The position numbers and the translations under genes are program-made. A stretch of 64,000 bases of DNA from the NCBI RefSeq assembly GCF_963259705.1, contig NC_081848.1, forward strand, positions 55,052,895 to 55,116,894. The letters are read 5' to 3'. Below are positions 1 through 9,639 of the stretch, piece after piece. A model generated the notes under the pieces. The model was not told the DNA's origin and made no database searches. It saw only the letters and a program-made list of their open reading frames with translations. Each line of letters opens with the position of its first letter. The first letter of the stretch is position 1. The DNA is from Myotis daubentonii (taxonomy: Eukaryota > Chordata > Mammalia > Chiroptera > Vespertilionidae).

Positions 1-83
1 CCACAACCTACATATGTACCCTAACCACAACCTTTTGGTGTATGGGACAGCACTCCAACCAACTGAGTCATCCAGCCAGGGCA
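1..83 (-). mobile_element. VES SINE, partial at window edge
   Basis: The reverse strand carries the tRNA-like head of a VES SINE: the GGCTCAGTTGG A-box region followed by a degenerate GGTTGTGG stretch. The copy runs off the left edge of the window, so its tail and one target-site duplication cannot be seen. It is the same variant head as the copy near 37.1 kb, including the phrase 'cataccaaaagg'. Confidence 0.85.
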
Positions 84-122
84 AACTGGTCTCTTTTAAA
101 AGGATTAGAATGGTATACTTTT

Positions 123-337
123 TTAAAATTATTTTTATTGATTTCAGAGAGGAAGGGAGAGGGAGAGAGAGATAGAAACTCAATGATGAGAGAGAATCAT
201 TGATTGGCTGCCTCCTGCATGCCTCCTACTGGGGATCAAGCCTGCAACCCAGGCATGTGCCCTTGACTGGAATCGAACCCAGGACCCTTCAGTCCGCAGG
301 CTGATGCTCTATCCATTGAGCCAAACCAGCTAGGGCA
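123..337 (-). mobile_element. VES SINE (full length)
   Basis: This is a complete reverse-orientation VES copy. It has the 3' T-rich/GAGAGGAAGGGAGAGGG tail complement on the left and the tRNA-like head (GGTTTGGCTCAATGGATAGAG when read on the minus strand) on the right. A degenerate duplication, agaatggtatactttt versus agaatgatatgctttt, flanks it at about 107-122 and 338-353, so the insertion is fairly old. Confidence 0.92.
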
Positions 338-417
338 AGAATGATATGCTTTTGATACCTGTCTAGTCTCGCCTTATACAGATATAAACTAAAAACTTCA
401 TGGACTCCACCAGACCT

Positions 418-600
418 GAGTTTACCCACTTATCTGGGCTTACCCACTTATCAGCTGGGTGGCCTTGGATACGTTTTCTCTTCCCTGAACCACTGCTTTC
501 TCAATTCTAAAATGGGATTAAAAACATCTACTCACAGTATTATGAAGATGAAGTGTATGAGGCATAGCAGGTACTAAACAAATGGTGGCTCTCATTCATT
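418..600 (+). mobile_element. MIR SINE fragment
   Basis: A decayed MIR core can be read: a 'ggccttggatacg' version of the TGACCTTGGGCAAG block, then 'tctcaattctaaaatggga' for the CTCATCTGTAAAATGGGG block. A short internal duplication of 'acccacttatc' lies near its start. Confidence 0.7.
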
Positions 601-1189
601 CAATGAATCAACATTTATTAGGGCCTTCTACAAGTCAAGCATCGTAGGCATAAGACATACAGTAGAAGCAAAAGAGACACGGACAAAAATACAGATAGTA
701 AACAAACAATTTTAGAGATTGATGTGTGTTCTGAAGAAAATAAAGCAGTCATATAGCATGATATGGGGTTTCAGGGTATTTATAGAAGCCGCCTTAGATT
801 TTAAACTAATGTATTTAAACTGAGACCTAGGGGAAGAACATTTTAGGCACAAGAATAGGTAGGAACAAACAAAGTACACTCCTGCAAAGGAAGGACAGTG
901 AGGCTGGAACTCAGTGACCATTGGAGAGGACAGTAAAAGGTGAAGCTGGGGAGTGAGATAGCGAATATTAAGTAGAGCCGTGTAATACCTAGTGAGAATT
1001 TAGATTCCCTTCCAAATGCCATAGGAAGCCATGGAAGGTTTTAAAAGAAAAGACTGCGACGGAAGAGCCATGATCTGATATGCTTGTTAAAAAGACTTCT
1101 GTGGCTACTCTAAGGGGTGGGGGAGGGGGGGGCGAAGGGGGCTGAGGATTAGGGCCAAGAAATAAAAACCTAATATTTCTTTAGTGCCT

Positions 1190-1385
1190 AACTATGTGTT
1201 CTTAACTATCCTGAGAACTGGATATGTATGACTTCCTTTAACCGTCATGGAAACTTTTGATATGAGTGCTATTACCATCCCGATTTTAGAGATGCCAAAA
1301 CCCAGGCATAGAAGTAACTTGCCCGTCACAGTAAGTGGAGGACCCAATATGCCAACCCAGATGGTCTGACTGCAATGCCTTTAAA
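1190..1385 (-). mobile_element. MIR SINE, antisense
   Basis: The reverse complement of the MIR core is visible as 'cccgattttagagatgcc' and 'agtaacttgcccgtcacag', with the terminal 'atggtctgactgcaatgcc' block. It lies within the antisense L2. Confidence 0.8.
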
Positions 1386-1704
1386 AAGAAGTGGGGAGAC
1401 TAGGTAAAGAGACCGCTGCAGGAGAAGAGGCCAGAGAGGGTGGTGGCTGGCGAGACGGCAACAGTGGCGATGCTGATGGGGATTCAGCTGTGCAAAATGT
1501 CTCGATGGCGGAGCCAACAGGATTTCCTGATGGGATTTATTTATGACTGGGGTAAAGGGAAGAGAAAAAAAGCAAAGATGACTCCCAAGTTTTCGGTGTG
1601 AGCAACAGAGTGGGTGCCCGTGCAATTTCCTGAAATAATTAAGCCTGCGGAAAGAACAAATCAAGGGGAAGGGAGGCATTAAAATGAGCCAAGAACTCTG
1701 TTTT

Positions 1705-1917
1705 GGCCCTGGCTGGTGTGGCTCAGTTGGTTGAGCTTCATCCCATACACGGCAAGGTCACAGATTCGATTCAGGTCAGGGCACATGCATGGGTTGTGGG
1801 CCCAATCCCCAGTAGGGGGCGTGCAGAAGGCAGCTGATCCATGTTGATGCATCGATGTTTCTCCCTCTCCCTTCTACCCTTTCTTTAAAATTCAATGAAA
1901 ACATAGTTATTTTTTAA
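1705..1917 (+). mobile_element. VES SINE with perfect 14-bp TSD
   Basis: This full-length VES copy is flanked by the exact duplication aagaactctgtttt (1691-1704 and 1918-1931). It has split an antisense L2 whose sequence continues on both sides. The middle carries CCAGTAGGGGGCGT (1809-1822), which resembles the CTCF core motif. Confidence 0.96.
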
Positions 1918-2045
1918 AAGAACTCTGTTTTAGACACCTTAGGTTTGAAGTGTCTATTAGACGTCCAATGGAGAGGTCCCGAAGGCAGTGAGCTGTGGCA
2001 GTCTCCACTCAGGGGAGAGGTCAGGGCTGGAGATGTGTAATCAGT

Positions 2046-3285
2046 GGTAGCTCACCATCGCGTGATCCTTACTTAGTGTAGGTGTGTTAGGGGTTGGGAA
2101 GGAAGACTCCCTCTGGTTAGCTATAACCAGCAAGAACAGAACCGCATCTCAACACAGGATTACAACTTGCCCTGAGGCTAAGCACCCTGCCCAGCCCACC
2201 CTCTGTGGTCCAGAAAAGTCCGCGTCCCAGCCCATCCTCTAAGCCAGCTTCCTGGGAGCCCCTGGGAGCAGCGTTCTTTCAAGATGACCTCCAGCATGCC
2301 AGGTCTCCAGGAGGCAACACAGAGGCTGGAGGGCCTGGAGGAGAGGCTGGAAATAGCAACCACAGAAGGGAGGTTATCGGACATCCTGCCGGCTTGTGAG
2401 AAGGGGACTTCTGCCCAACTCTTCCACTCAACACTCCTTTTCTCAGTCCCCCTATCATCGGAGCCTCTCTGGTGTGAGTCCCTGGAACCGCTCACAGAGC
2501 AATGATAATGAAAGGGTTTCCAAAATAAGCTTCCCACATTCAGGCTCCCCAAAGGCTCGGCTGGCGTCCAGGCTGCAACCTTTCCCGAAAAATAGCAACC
2601 TCACTTGATAAAATACTTTTGGTATTGACACCTCCTTGGCTCTAAGGAAGAGGGTGTGTGCTGGAGGTCAGGTAGAGGTTCGGGGGTGGGGGTGGGGGTT
2701 AGGGGGAGGGGAGAAGAGGCAATTTTTATTTAAAGTTTAGCTGAAATGTCAGGAACATGAAGCAGCCGTGTTTACACAAAGCTTTCCAAACCCGAGAACA
2801 GCTTCCAAGGGGCTTTAAAAAAATGGCTACATCAACTTGTCCAATGAAACGGCTTTTCAGCTTAACAGAAATAGTACCAGGCTGTTCTCATTCTCCTTGT
2901 CTCCTTAGGCTTCATCTCCTAACATAATGTATACTCTTGCTGGTGCTGATTGTTTTATTTCTTTTTTTTATTTTTTACCCCCTAACCCATAAGCTGCCTC
3001 GAATCCACTGTGGACTAGGATAAAACAGTCTTGGCATTCCTGTATATGAAACTTCCAGATCCATCTAATCAATAAAGGTTTTTTATTATGGATATTAATT
3101 GGAAGAAATACCCTAAATAATAGTGTAAAACACTTTAAATTTTTGATCTCCTATATTTTTTTAAAAAAAGAAAGAGTATAGTAATAACTAGAACCTGCAT
3201 TTTTCATATTTTTCTGTCCCAAATTGCCTAAGAAATAATTTATTGGGAAAGTGGGTAAAATCTTATCTCCTACCTGTGTGTGGAT
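2046..3285. other. Unassigned unique sequence
   Basis: I see no family-level repeat and no supported gene. The stretch has a G-rich run near 2683-2710 and an AT-rich block after 2940. The part at about 2735-2880 is low in CpG decay and is not obviously repeat-derived. Confidence 0.5.
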
Positions 3286-3288
3286 GAT

Positions 3289-3510
3289 TTTGAGGTTCTT
3301 ACTGTACCAACCAGGAACGGCAGGATGCCAGTTCAATAACTGTGCTACTTCATCTTCCAAATCAGACTTGTCAAAACCACGGAAGGAAATCGGAATATGA
3401 CCCAATGGAAATCTATCCGCAAACAAAGCTGGGGTCTGCCAGCCCTCTCCTGGGGTGGGGAGGTCCAGGTGTGCCAGAGCCCACTGCTCTTCGCAGGTGT
3501 CCTTCGACAT
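3289..3510 (-). other. Possible coding exon of an unrecognised gene
   Basis: On the minus strand an open frame reads through a peptide containing FADRFPLGHIPISF, then FRGFDKSDLEDEV, then LLNWHPAVPGWYS and ends KIIHTQ. Exactly there the DNA reads CAG|GTAGGAG, a good 5' splice donor (intron starts near 3288). Codon use looks like a normal mammalian exon rather than a shadow frame. Possible acceptors, pyrimidine-rich and ending AG, lie inside the frame near 3455 and 3430, so the true 5' edge is uncertain. I do not recognise the protein family. It could also be a chance open frame. Confidence 0.35.
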
Positions 3511-3539
3511 GTAGAGGCAAGCTTAGAATATGAAATGGC

Positions 3540-4570
3540 CAGCAGTTCGGGAATACAATTTTAGAGACATAAAATGACTAGGTTTTCTAAATCACTGACA
3601 GGAGCCAAAATCCTTACTGAGACTCGTGGGCCAAAGATAGAACCAAAGCCTTATCACATTTACAAATAGCCCCTTAAGTGCCTTCTTCCGGAACACTCTA
3701 ACATAAACCTGAATGCAGCAATTATTCAGCTCTCCGTGTGTAGGCAGCAAATGCTTTTGAGAGGCTCATTCTCAAGGGAGCAAAGGAAAAGTGGTATTTC
3801 TGACTAGCATTTTCCATCACCCGAAGTCACTGGAACCAATATCTTGGCGCTCTGGAGCAAGCAGTGATGACAGATGCTTATGATGCTCACCCTGAGGACT
3901 TGCAACCTTCCGGAAGAACAGACAGATCAAATTATGCCTGGCTGCAGTTTGAAATGTGTTTCGTTGCCTTCTTATCCTTTGAAGATTGACACTCCAGGCA
4001 GTACCCGGTAGGTGGCAACACTGAGCCATGGGACTATCCCATTTGCCGGTCTTGCTGAATAGAGAAAGTTTAATATAATAATAAATCCCATTTTAAATAT
4101 TAGGTCTCTATTAAAATAATGACAACAGGCACAAAGTAATTAAAAATACACGCCTGACAAATTCGGAATCAAATGCACCATCAAAGTACTTCCTGGCATG
4201 TTGCCACGTCTCACCCCCACTCCCCCAGTCACTGGGCAAATCCAATTATTCCTGGAGACGACAGAACTGGGTCTCTTATCCCTTTCTCCCTAGTGACTTT
4301 TATGAAAATGATATTCAACTTTCATACGCCTGCACGTCAGGATACAGTGGGACAAGAGCAATAAACACATTCTCTGTGTGCAAAACACAGGGGAAGTGAG
4401 TTCTGAGACTGCCTGGGCCAACCCCAGGTGTGGGCTTTCTTCCCTCGGAATGTAACAGCTGTCAGAAAGCAGCCACGGGCCCGTGCCAGGAATACCCTTG
4501 CTGCGAGGCTCTAATTGCCAAGAGATAAGAAGCCATAATTCACACAGACACTTGTGGCTCAGATTCAGAC
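3540..4570. other. Unassigned sequence
   Basis: Nothing supportable as a gene or named repeat was seen. It is mixed-composition sequence with no array, inverted repeat or clear splice-flanked frame. Confidence 0.5.
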
Positions 4571-4574
4571 ACCG

Positions 4575-4770
4575 CAGGCACCAAGGAAAGAGCATGCGCT
4601 CCGGAGTCAGGCAGACCTGCGTTCCGACTCTCACCAGCTACGTGACCTTGACCTTGAGCAAGCCGTTTCCCTCCCCCAGCCTCAGCTCCCTCATCCGGAA
4701 GGACCAGCAGCTACTCGTACCAAGTGCCGACTGCAGGATTGGACTTAGAGCAGGTGCACAGACACTGGAG
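4575..4770 (+). mobile_element. MIR SINE
   Basis: The MIR landmarks are in order: 'ggagtcaggcagacctgcg' (tRNA-derived part), 'gctacgtgaccttgacc' (core) and 'cctcagctccctcatccgg'. It is a well-preserved copy for this family. Confidence 0.88.
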
Positions 4771-5185
4771 TTGTTATGATTATTATTAACAACTTCTGAA
4801 GGGTACAGTGGAGTAAAATGAACTTGGAGATATCCCAAGAACCATGGGGTTCAAGGTGGACAAGACCCAGTTTGTACCCTTGAAGGACCTCACTGCCTGT
4901 GAGAGTGCTACAAGAATCACATAAAATCCCCGGCTGCTTCTGCCTTATTTGTTTGTTTAAATGACCCTGCCCTCCCGAGACTTATAATCTAGTGGAGAAG
5001 ACGAGCTTTTAAAATGATCTCCTGAGTAGATGTACATGCACATCTGTGATAAGTCCTACAAAGGAGACATGCGTGGCCATCTGCAATATGCCACCTAAAA
5101 TGAGGAAATTGGCCCAGTCTGAGGAGATGCAGGATGATGAGGGCTTAATAGGACAAAGAAAGCTGAAGAGGACTTTGTTCTCCAC

Positions 5186-5203
5186 ACCTACAGGGGGCGC
5201 TAT
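5186..5203 (+). promoter_or_regulatory. Possible CTCF-like motif
   Basis: The sequence ccTACAGGGGGCGCT agrees with the strong right half of the CTCF core (AGGGGGCGCT) but mismatches at two left-hand positions. It lies outside any recognised repeat, 60 bp left of the hAT MITE. Confidence 0.35.
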
Positions 5204-5266
5204 ATAAGAAATTTAATTTAAAGGACCAAACTAGAAAGCACTTTAGCTTCCTCTTAATGACTAGAA

Positions 5267-5501
5267 CAGTGATGGTGAGCCTATGACACGCATGTCAGAG
5301 GTGACACGCGAACTCATTTTTTTGGTTGATTTTTCTTTGTTAAATGGCATTTAAATATATAAAATAAATATCAAAAATATAAGTCTTTGTTTTACTATGG
5401 TTGCAAATATCAAAAAATTTCTATATGTGACACGGCACCAGAGTTAAGTTAGGGTTTTTCAAAATGCTGACACGCCAAGCTCAAAAGGTTCGCCATCACT
5501 G
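5267..5501. mobile_element. hAT MITE, 8-bp TSD
   Basis: This 235-bp element has terminal inverted repeats CAGTGATGGTGAGC on the left and, inverted, CAGTGATGGCGAAC on the right. It is flanked by the perfect 8-bp duplication gactagaa (5259-5266 and 5502-5509). An 8-bp TSD and CAG...CTG ends define the hAT superfamily. The interior is AT-rich and noncoding, so it is nonautonomous. Confidence 0.95.
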
Positions 5502-5625
5502 GACTAGAATGTTTTTCTTCTCTAACAGTAAAATCCAGAAAACCTACTCTGTTCTCTTTTTGATTTCGCTGCCAGGAAGCTCCAAGTCAAATGGGAAGCT
5601 CAGCAATAGTGCATGTATATGTCTA

Positions 5626-5889
5626 CTAGAGGCCCAGTGCACGAATTTGTGCACAGATGGGGTCCCTCGGCCTGGCCGGTGATCAGGGCCAATCAGGGCC
5701 GTCTCCCCCAGTCTGGGGGGAGGGACTGTGGGAGGTTGGCCAGCCAGCGGGAGGGACCATTGGAGGTTGGCTGTGGGAATGCACTGACCACCAGGGGGCA
5801 GCTCCTGCATTGAGCATCTGCCCCCTGGTGGTCAATGTGCATCATAGTGACTGGTAGTATGGTCACTAAGGCTTTTATATATATATAGA
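5626..5889 (-). mobile_element. HeliBat-type Helitron (264 bp)
   Basis: Read on the minus strand, the element starts TC followed by TATATATATATAAAAGCC. It ends with a GTGCAC...GTGCAC hairpin about a dozen bases before a terminal CTAG. The host bases are A on the 5' side and T on the 3' side, as expected for Helitron insertion into AT without a TSD. The interior contains a 17-bp perfect inverted repeat (5785-5801 and 5818-5834) with two CTCF-like cores. There is no Rep/helicase reading frame, so it is nonautonomous. Confidence 0.94.
5785..5834. promoter_or_regulatory. Convergent pair of CTCF-like motifs in Helitron
   Basis: CCACCAGGGGGCAG lies on the plus strand (5788-5801) and the same 14-mer on the minus strand (5818-5831), with 16 bp between them. 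Both match the published CTCF core CCASYAGRKGGCRS at every position. They form the arms of a perfect 17-bp inverted repeat. Whether the protein binds is unknown. Confidence 0.6.
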
Positions 5890-7322
5890 TTCTCCCCATT
5901 CTCCTGGGTTTGTCTCCTTCCTCTTTTCCTTTCCCTAGTCCTGATTTCAAACCCTAGTTCTATCTTATCATTGCATCTAGGGTTCGTGAAGCTTCGGTGG
6001 AAGGAAGCAGGATACACATACAGACTTATTAATACTCTTTCCAAGGCTAAGGGGCTGAGCTGGAAAGAATTAACAGAGTGCCCTGAGTGTCCCTGCCCAG
6101 TGAGCTACCCCAAAAGCAGAGAAAGACACATGGCTGCTCCAATTTTATCCAAGCAGAACATTCCGTGTGATTTGTGTGATCTACACAGTCCTGCTTTCCC
6201 ACCAGAGCCACTTTATCATGTTATAGTTCTGCCCTAACAAGCAGTTCTCCTTTTGCTCATTTTTCTCTGAAACATTCACTGACCTATATTTATAGTGAAC
6301 CTACATTCTGGATATTCCTAGACAGGTGTTCCCACCACTTCCACAGCCTTTCCCCCCAACTGTCTCTGTTTAGCAGGCAACTCATTAAATATATAACTGG
6401 CATTCTCCTTTTGTACCTCTGAAAGGGACAACACATACATACAAATCCTTCATCGGACCATACAACACAATTTCTGGATCAGAAAAGTTGCTCTCCTCTT
6501 ATGATGAATTAAACGTCCACATGAAGGTTAAAGCAGAATAGAGATGAGGAGATGTGGGAGAGGCCATTGCCTTTTCCCCCCCTTCAATTTGCAATTTATC
6601 TGCACCTCATTTTATAAAAATGTTCTATGAGTAAAAAGTCCATATCTTGTAGAAAACTCCATCCCTCTTCCCAGGAAGATGACATCTTCGTAAATAATTA
6701 TTAGACATAATTCCAAGAACTGCAAATTGTGGCTCTTCTTTTTTAGCCCGGGCCCCCTTTATAGGATAAAAACTGTCTCCCCGAGGAAAAAAAACAAATA
6801 CATAAACACAATACTGGACATTTTTAGGGGATTCGAGGACCTCCTGCAAGTCCAGTCATGAACTTCACAGGCAGATCCTCCCTAAGAATGGAGCAGACAC
6901 CTGAGGGGGCCCAAGACGGCAGCGTGGCAAGAACACTTGAACAAGATAAATGCCATAAGGAATAGTTATCTATAATGTAGATAAGAGCTATGCAGGTTAA
7001 TAAAAGTGAATATAAAAATCTTATTTTAAATCACCTTAGTGGGGTTTTTTTAAGTGAGTCAAGTTAAAGAAAAATACCACATGGCTCCTGAAAAAATGCA
7101 GAGGTGGAAGGAATGCCTAACGTTTAGGGAACACTGCAGAGCATAGAAGAGTCACAAAATCAAGGTTGAAAACCCTGCAAAACCATCTAAAAGTCATTAT
7201 ATATGTGTCCAAATGGGGGAAGTTGTGTCTAAGTGGGGGTAGGTTATGTGGGAAATCTCCTCACCTTCTGCTCAGTTTTGATGTGGACTTAAAACTGCTC
7301 TAAAAAACTGGAATTGTTTTTT
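5890..7322. other. Unassigned sequence
   Basis: This is AT-rich to mixed sequence with no recognised gene, SINE or transposon end. Short open frames are scattered and unsupported. Confidence 0.5.
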
Positions 7323-7323
7323 A

Positions 7324-7467
7324 AAGTCACTCTCATAAAGCAGCTCACTCAAGGCCACTGTTTATCCCTTCTCTCTTCCCTCCTGCTCCCCAGGCTAGCC
7401 AGCTTGGCAACACCTAGGCCTTCACTCTTATCCCTCTGGGCCTGCCTTCCGTCACGAGCCAGAGGAT
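7324..7467 (+). repeat. Source copy of a 144-bp duplicated segment
   Basis: This stretch is repeated at 9778-9921 in the same orientation, with the same length and five substitutions (139/144). It is not itself a recognised repeat family. The other copy interrupts a MIR, so this one is most simply the original. Confidence 0.93.
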
Positions 7468-7799
7468 TCCTGGTTTGCTGCGAAGATTATGAACGGGGAA
7501 AGGCTGCCCTGGCACAGAGACGTGTGTGGGGTGAAAGGGCTGGGGATTTCCCTGAGCTGCTGGGCAGAGATTCATCGACCAGGACAAGGTGACAAAGACC
7601 AGTTACATGTCCCTGACATCCAGGATCTGATGAGACCCAGACAGCCCACAGGAAGTGAGCCAGAAACCCAGGAGACCCGACAATGGTGCCGGGTTTGCCA
7701 AACCAAAGCCATGGCCACTGGGGGCTGGGCAAGAAGGGTCGGGAAGGACCACCATGCAGTCTGTGTGGGTCTGTCTCCCCTTCACAACCAATCAGGACC

Positions 7800-8155
7800 C
7801 TAAAGTCACTTACTCAGCACGCGTCTTCCCATCTGGGCTAAAGCTTCTAGGACAGCGGTTCTCAACCTGTGGGTCGCGGCCCCTTTGGTGGTCGAACAAC
7901 CCTTTCACAGGGGTAGCCTAAGACCATCCTGCATATCAGATATTTACATTACGATTCATAACAGTAGCAACATTACAGTGATGAAGTAGCAACGAAAATA
8001 ATTTTATGGTTGGCTCACAACATGAGGAACTGTATTTAAAGGGCCAGAAGGTTCAGGACCACTGTTCTAGGAGGAGAAGGACCACTGTGTCTTATTCTCA
8101 GCCCTGTATCTCCAGGCCCTCGCACAGTGTCAGGCACATAGTAGGCACTTTAAGG
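7800..8155 (+). mobile_element. L2 3' end split by SPIN
   Basis: The L2 tail phrases 'gggctaaagcttctaggagg', 'gaccactgtgtcttattc' and 'gtcaggcacatagtaggcac' are continuous once the SPIN element (7853-8064) and one copy of its TSD are removed. Confidence 0.75.
7853..8064 (+). mobile_element. SPIN-type hAT element, perfect 8-bp TSD
   Basis: The 5' end CAGCGGTTCTCAACCTGTGG and the following 'gggtcgcggcccctttgg' and 'ccctttcacaggggtagcc' are the signature of SPIN, the hAT family spread horizontally among tetrapods. The 3' end is weaker (gttcaggaccactg). The exact duplication ttctagga flanks it (7845-7852 and 8065-8072) and fits the TCTAG-centred hAT target preference. It is 212 bp and noncoding. 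Confidence 0.93.
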
Positions 8156-8208
8156 GGATGGAAGAACTGAGCTATTCTGGGGAAAGGGGAAGCAACATCT
8201 CATCTCTT

Positions 8209-8222
8209 CTGCCCTCTGGTGG
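8209..8222 (-). promoter_or_regulatory. CTCF-like motif in unique sequence
   Basis: The reverse strand reads CCACCAGAGGGCAG, a full match to the CTCF core, preceded by TGG as in the extended motif. It is not inside a recognised repeat. Binding is inferred from sequence only. Confidence 0.6.
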
Positions 8223-9150
8223 CCAGCAGGTGCTCCAGGCTAGTAAATGCTCAGGAAATAGTTCTTTTAAAAGCAACTAAATTCCCTGACAAAACCAGGA
8301 TATTGTTTGTTTTTCTTAAGATAATTATCATTTTTTTAAAAAAATGAGCAAATAAATCTAGCAAACACAGTGCCTTTGCTTTTTCACGTTCCGCAGGCAA
8401 GTCCAGGTGGTAAATGAAGCTGGAGGAGTGAGTGGGACCATAATTAATAGCTGGCCGTGGCTGCACGCTCCTCCACCAGCCACCTTCCTCTGGAGTCATT
8501 TCAGTCCACTCCATCCCCGAGAAGGGGTGTAAGGATGAGTGTGGCACCAGCACCCAAGTGCCCTGACTCTGGATAAACAATGTGATGAAGGAGTGACATG
8601 CCTCTCTCTAACTCAAGCCTAGCGCCCGCCTCCAAGAAATAACTACACTGGGGAGAAGGAGCCTTTTAGAAGCAATGTCAAAGTGAGTGCCCCACCCACC
8701 CAGCAAGCCCCTGAGGTCACCAGCTGCGCTTTACACATGGGTGCCCCATGGTGGGGGGTTGTTAGGGTGCCATTCCCTAGGGTCTCCTTGCCCAGTTCAA
8801 TCAAATGCTGATGACCAAACAGAGGCTCCAGAATCTCACAGCTAAAAGCAAGCCTCACCACCACAGACCCAGGCCCTTCCCTTTACAACATCTCTGCAGG
8901 TCACTTGAACACCCTCAGTGATGAGGGACTCACTACCTCGCAAGGAAAATGACTCCATCTTTGGGCAGCTCTATTGAAAGTGCGGCTCTCCGTTGTTTTT
9001 CTCTAAAAAAGAAGAAGGTTTTCCAAGGCACTCATGAGCAGTCTAGCCCACGGAGAGGTGCATGACAGGAGAAATGATTCCGTTTCCCCTTCCACCAGGC
9101 TGGGGAGCTTTTAACTTAAAAGCACTGATGTAGAGAATCTCTACAACTAG
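8223..9150. other. Unassigned sequence
   Basis: No gene or named repeat could be supported. It contains ordinary mixed sequence with a pyrimidine-rich patch near 8460-8530. Confidence 0.5.
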
Positions 9151-9154
9151 AAGC

Positions 9155-9380
9155 GAAGGCAATAAAAGCTAACGTTTACAAAACACTTACCAGGAGTCAA
9201 GCATATCTAAGAGCTTTACAGACATTCTCTCATTTAACATAACATTTATAGTCACACTCTCCTTTGAATGAGATATTATTTATGCACTGTTTTTTTTTTT
9301 TTTTTAACCTGAGGAAATGAAGCTACAGAGAGTTAATATCATTTGCCCAAAGTCACACGGTGAAGAGTCAGGTGGGCTAG
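9155..9380 (-). mobile_element. MIR SINE, antisense
   Basis: The antisense MIR order is visible: 'cttaccaggagtcaagcata', 'ctctcatttaacataac', 'ctgaggaaatgaagctacag', 'tttgcccaaagtcacacgg'. A 17-nt T run at about 9292-9308 lies inside it. Confidence 0.85.
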
Positions 9381-9639
9381 GTTTTGTATTTGCTGTGTTT
9401 TGTTTAGTAGTAGAACCCTTTTCTAAAAATCAGAATCTCATCATCAAAACCCAATGGATAAAATAAAGCAGCACTGCGTAAAGACCCCTACAGTAGGGCA
9501 CATACTCTGATGATTATCATTAACAAACACACCTTGAATTCCTCTATTAAAGGTGCCTCTCTCCAAGGGAGTTTTGTTGCTTTGTTCACTGCTCTGCCAA
9601 GTGCTTAGAACAGCACCAGAAGGCAAGGAACAAATATTG

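Larger units (their letters stand above)
590..2045 (-). mobile_element. L2 LINE, antisense, interrupted
   Basis: A long antisense L2 fragment can be followed by landmark phrases: 'caacatttattagggcc' at the start, 'gaagccatggaaggtttta' near 1030, 'gagccaacaggatttcctga' near 1510, 'gatgactcccaagtttt' near 1575 and 'tctattagacgtcca' near 1955. The phrase order matches the reverse complement of the mammalian L2 3' region. It is broken by a MIR at about 1190-1385 and a VES at 1705-1917. No reading frame survives. Confidence 0.78.

Noticed and set aside
1809..1822. tRNA gene signal from the A- and B-box-like parts of VES copies
   Set aside because: VES SINEs derive from a tRNA, but none of the copies folds into an intact tRNA with an anticodon arm and acceptor stem.
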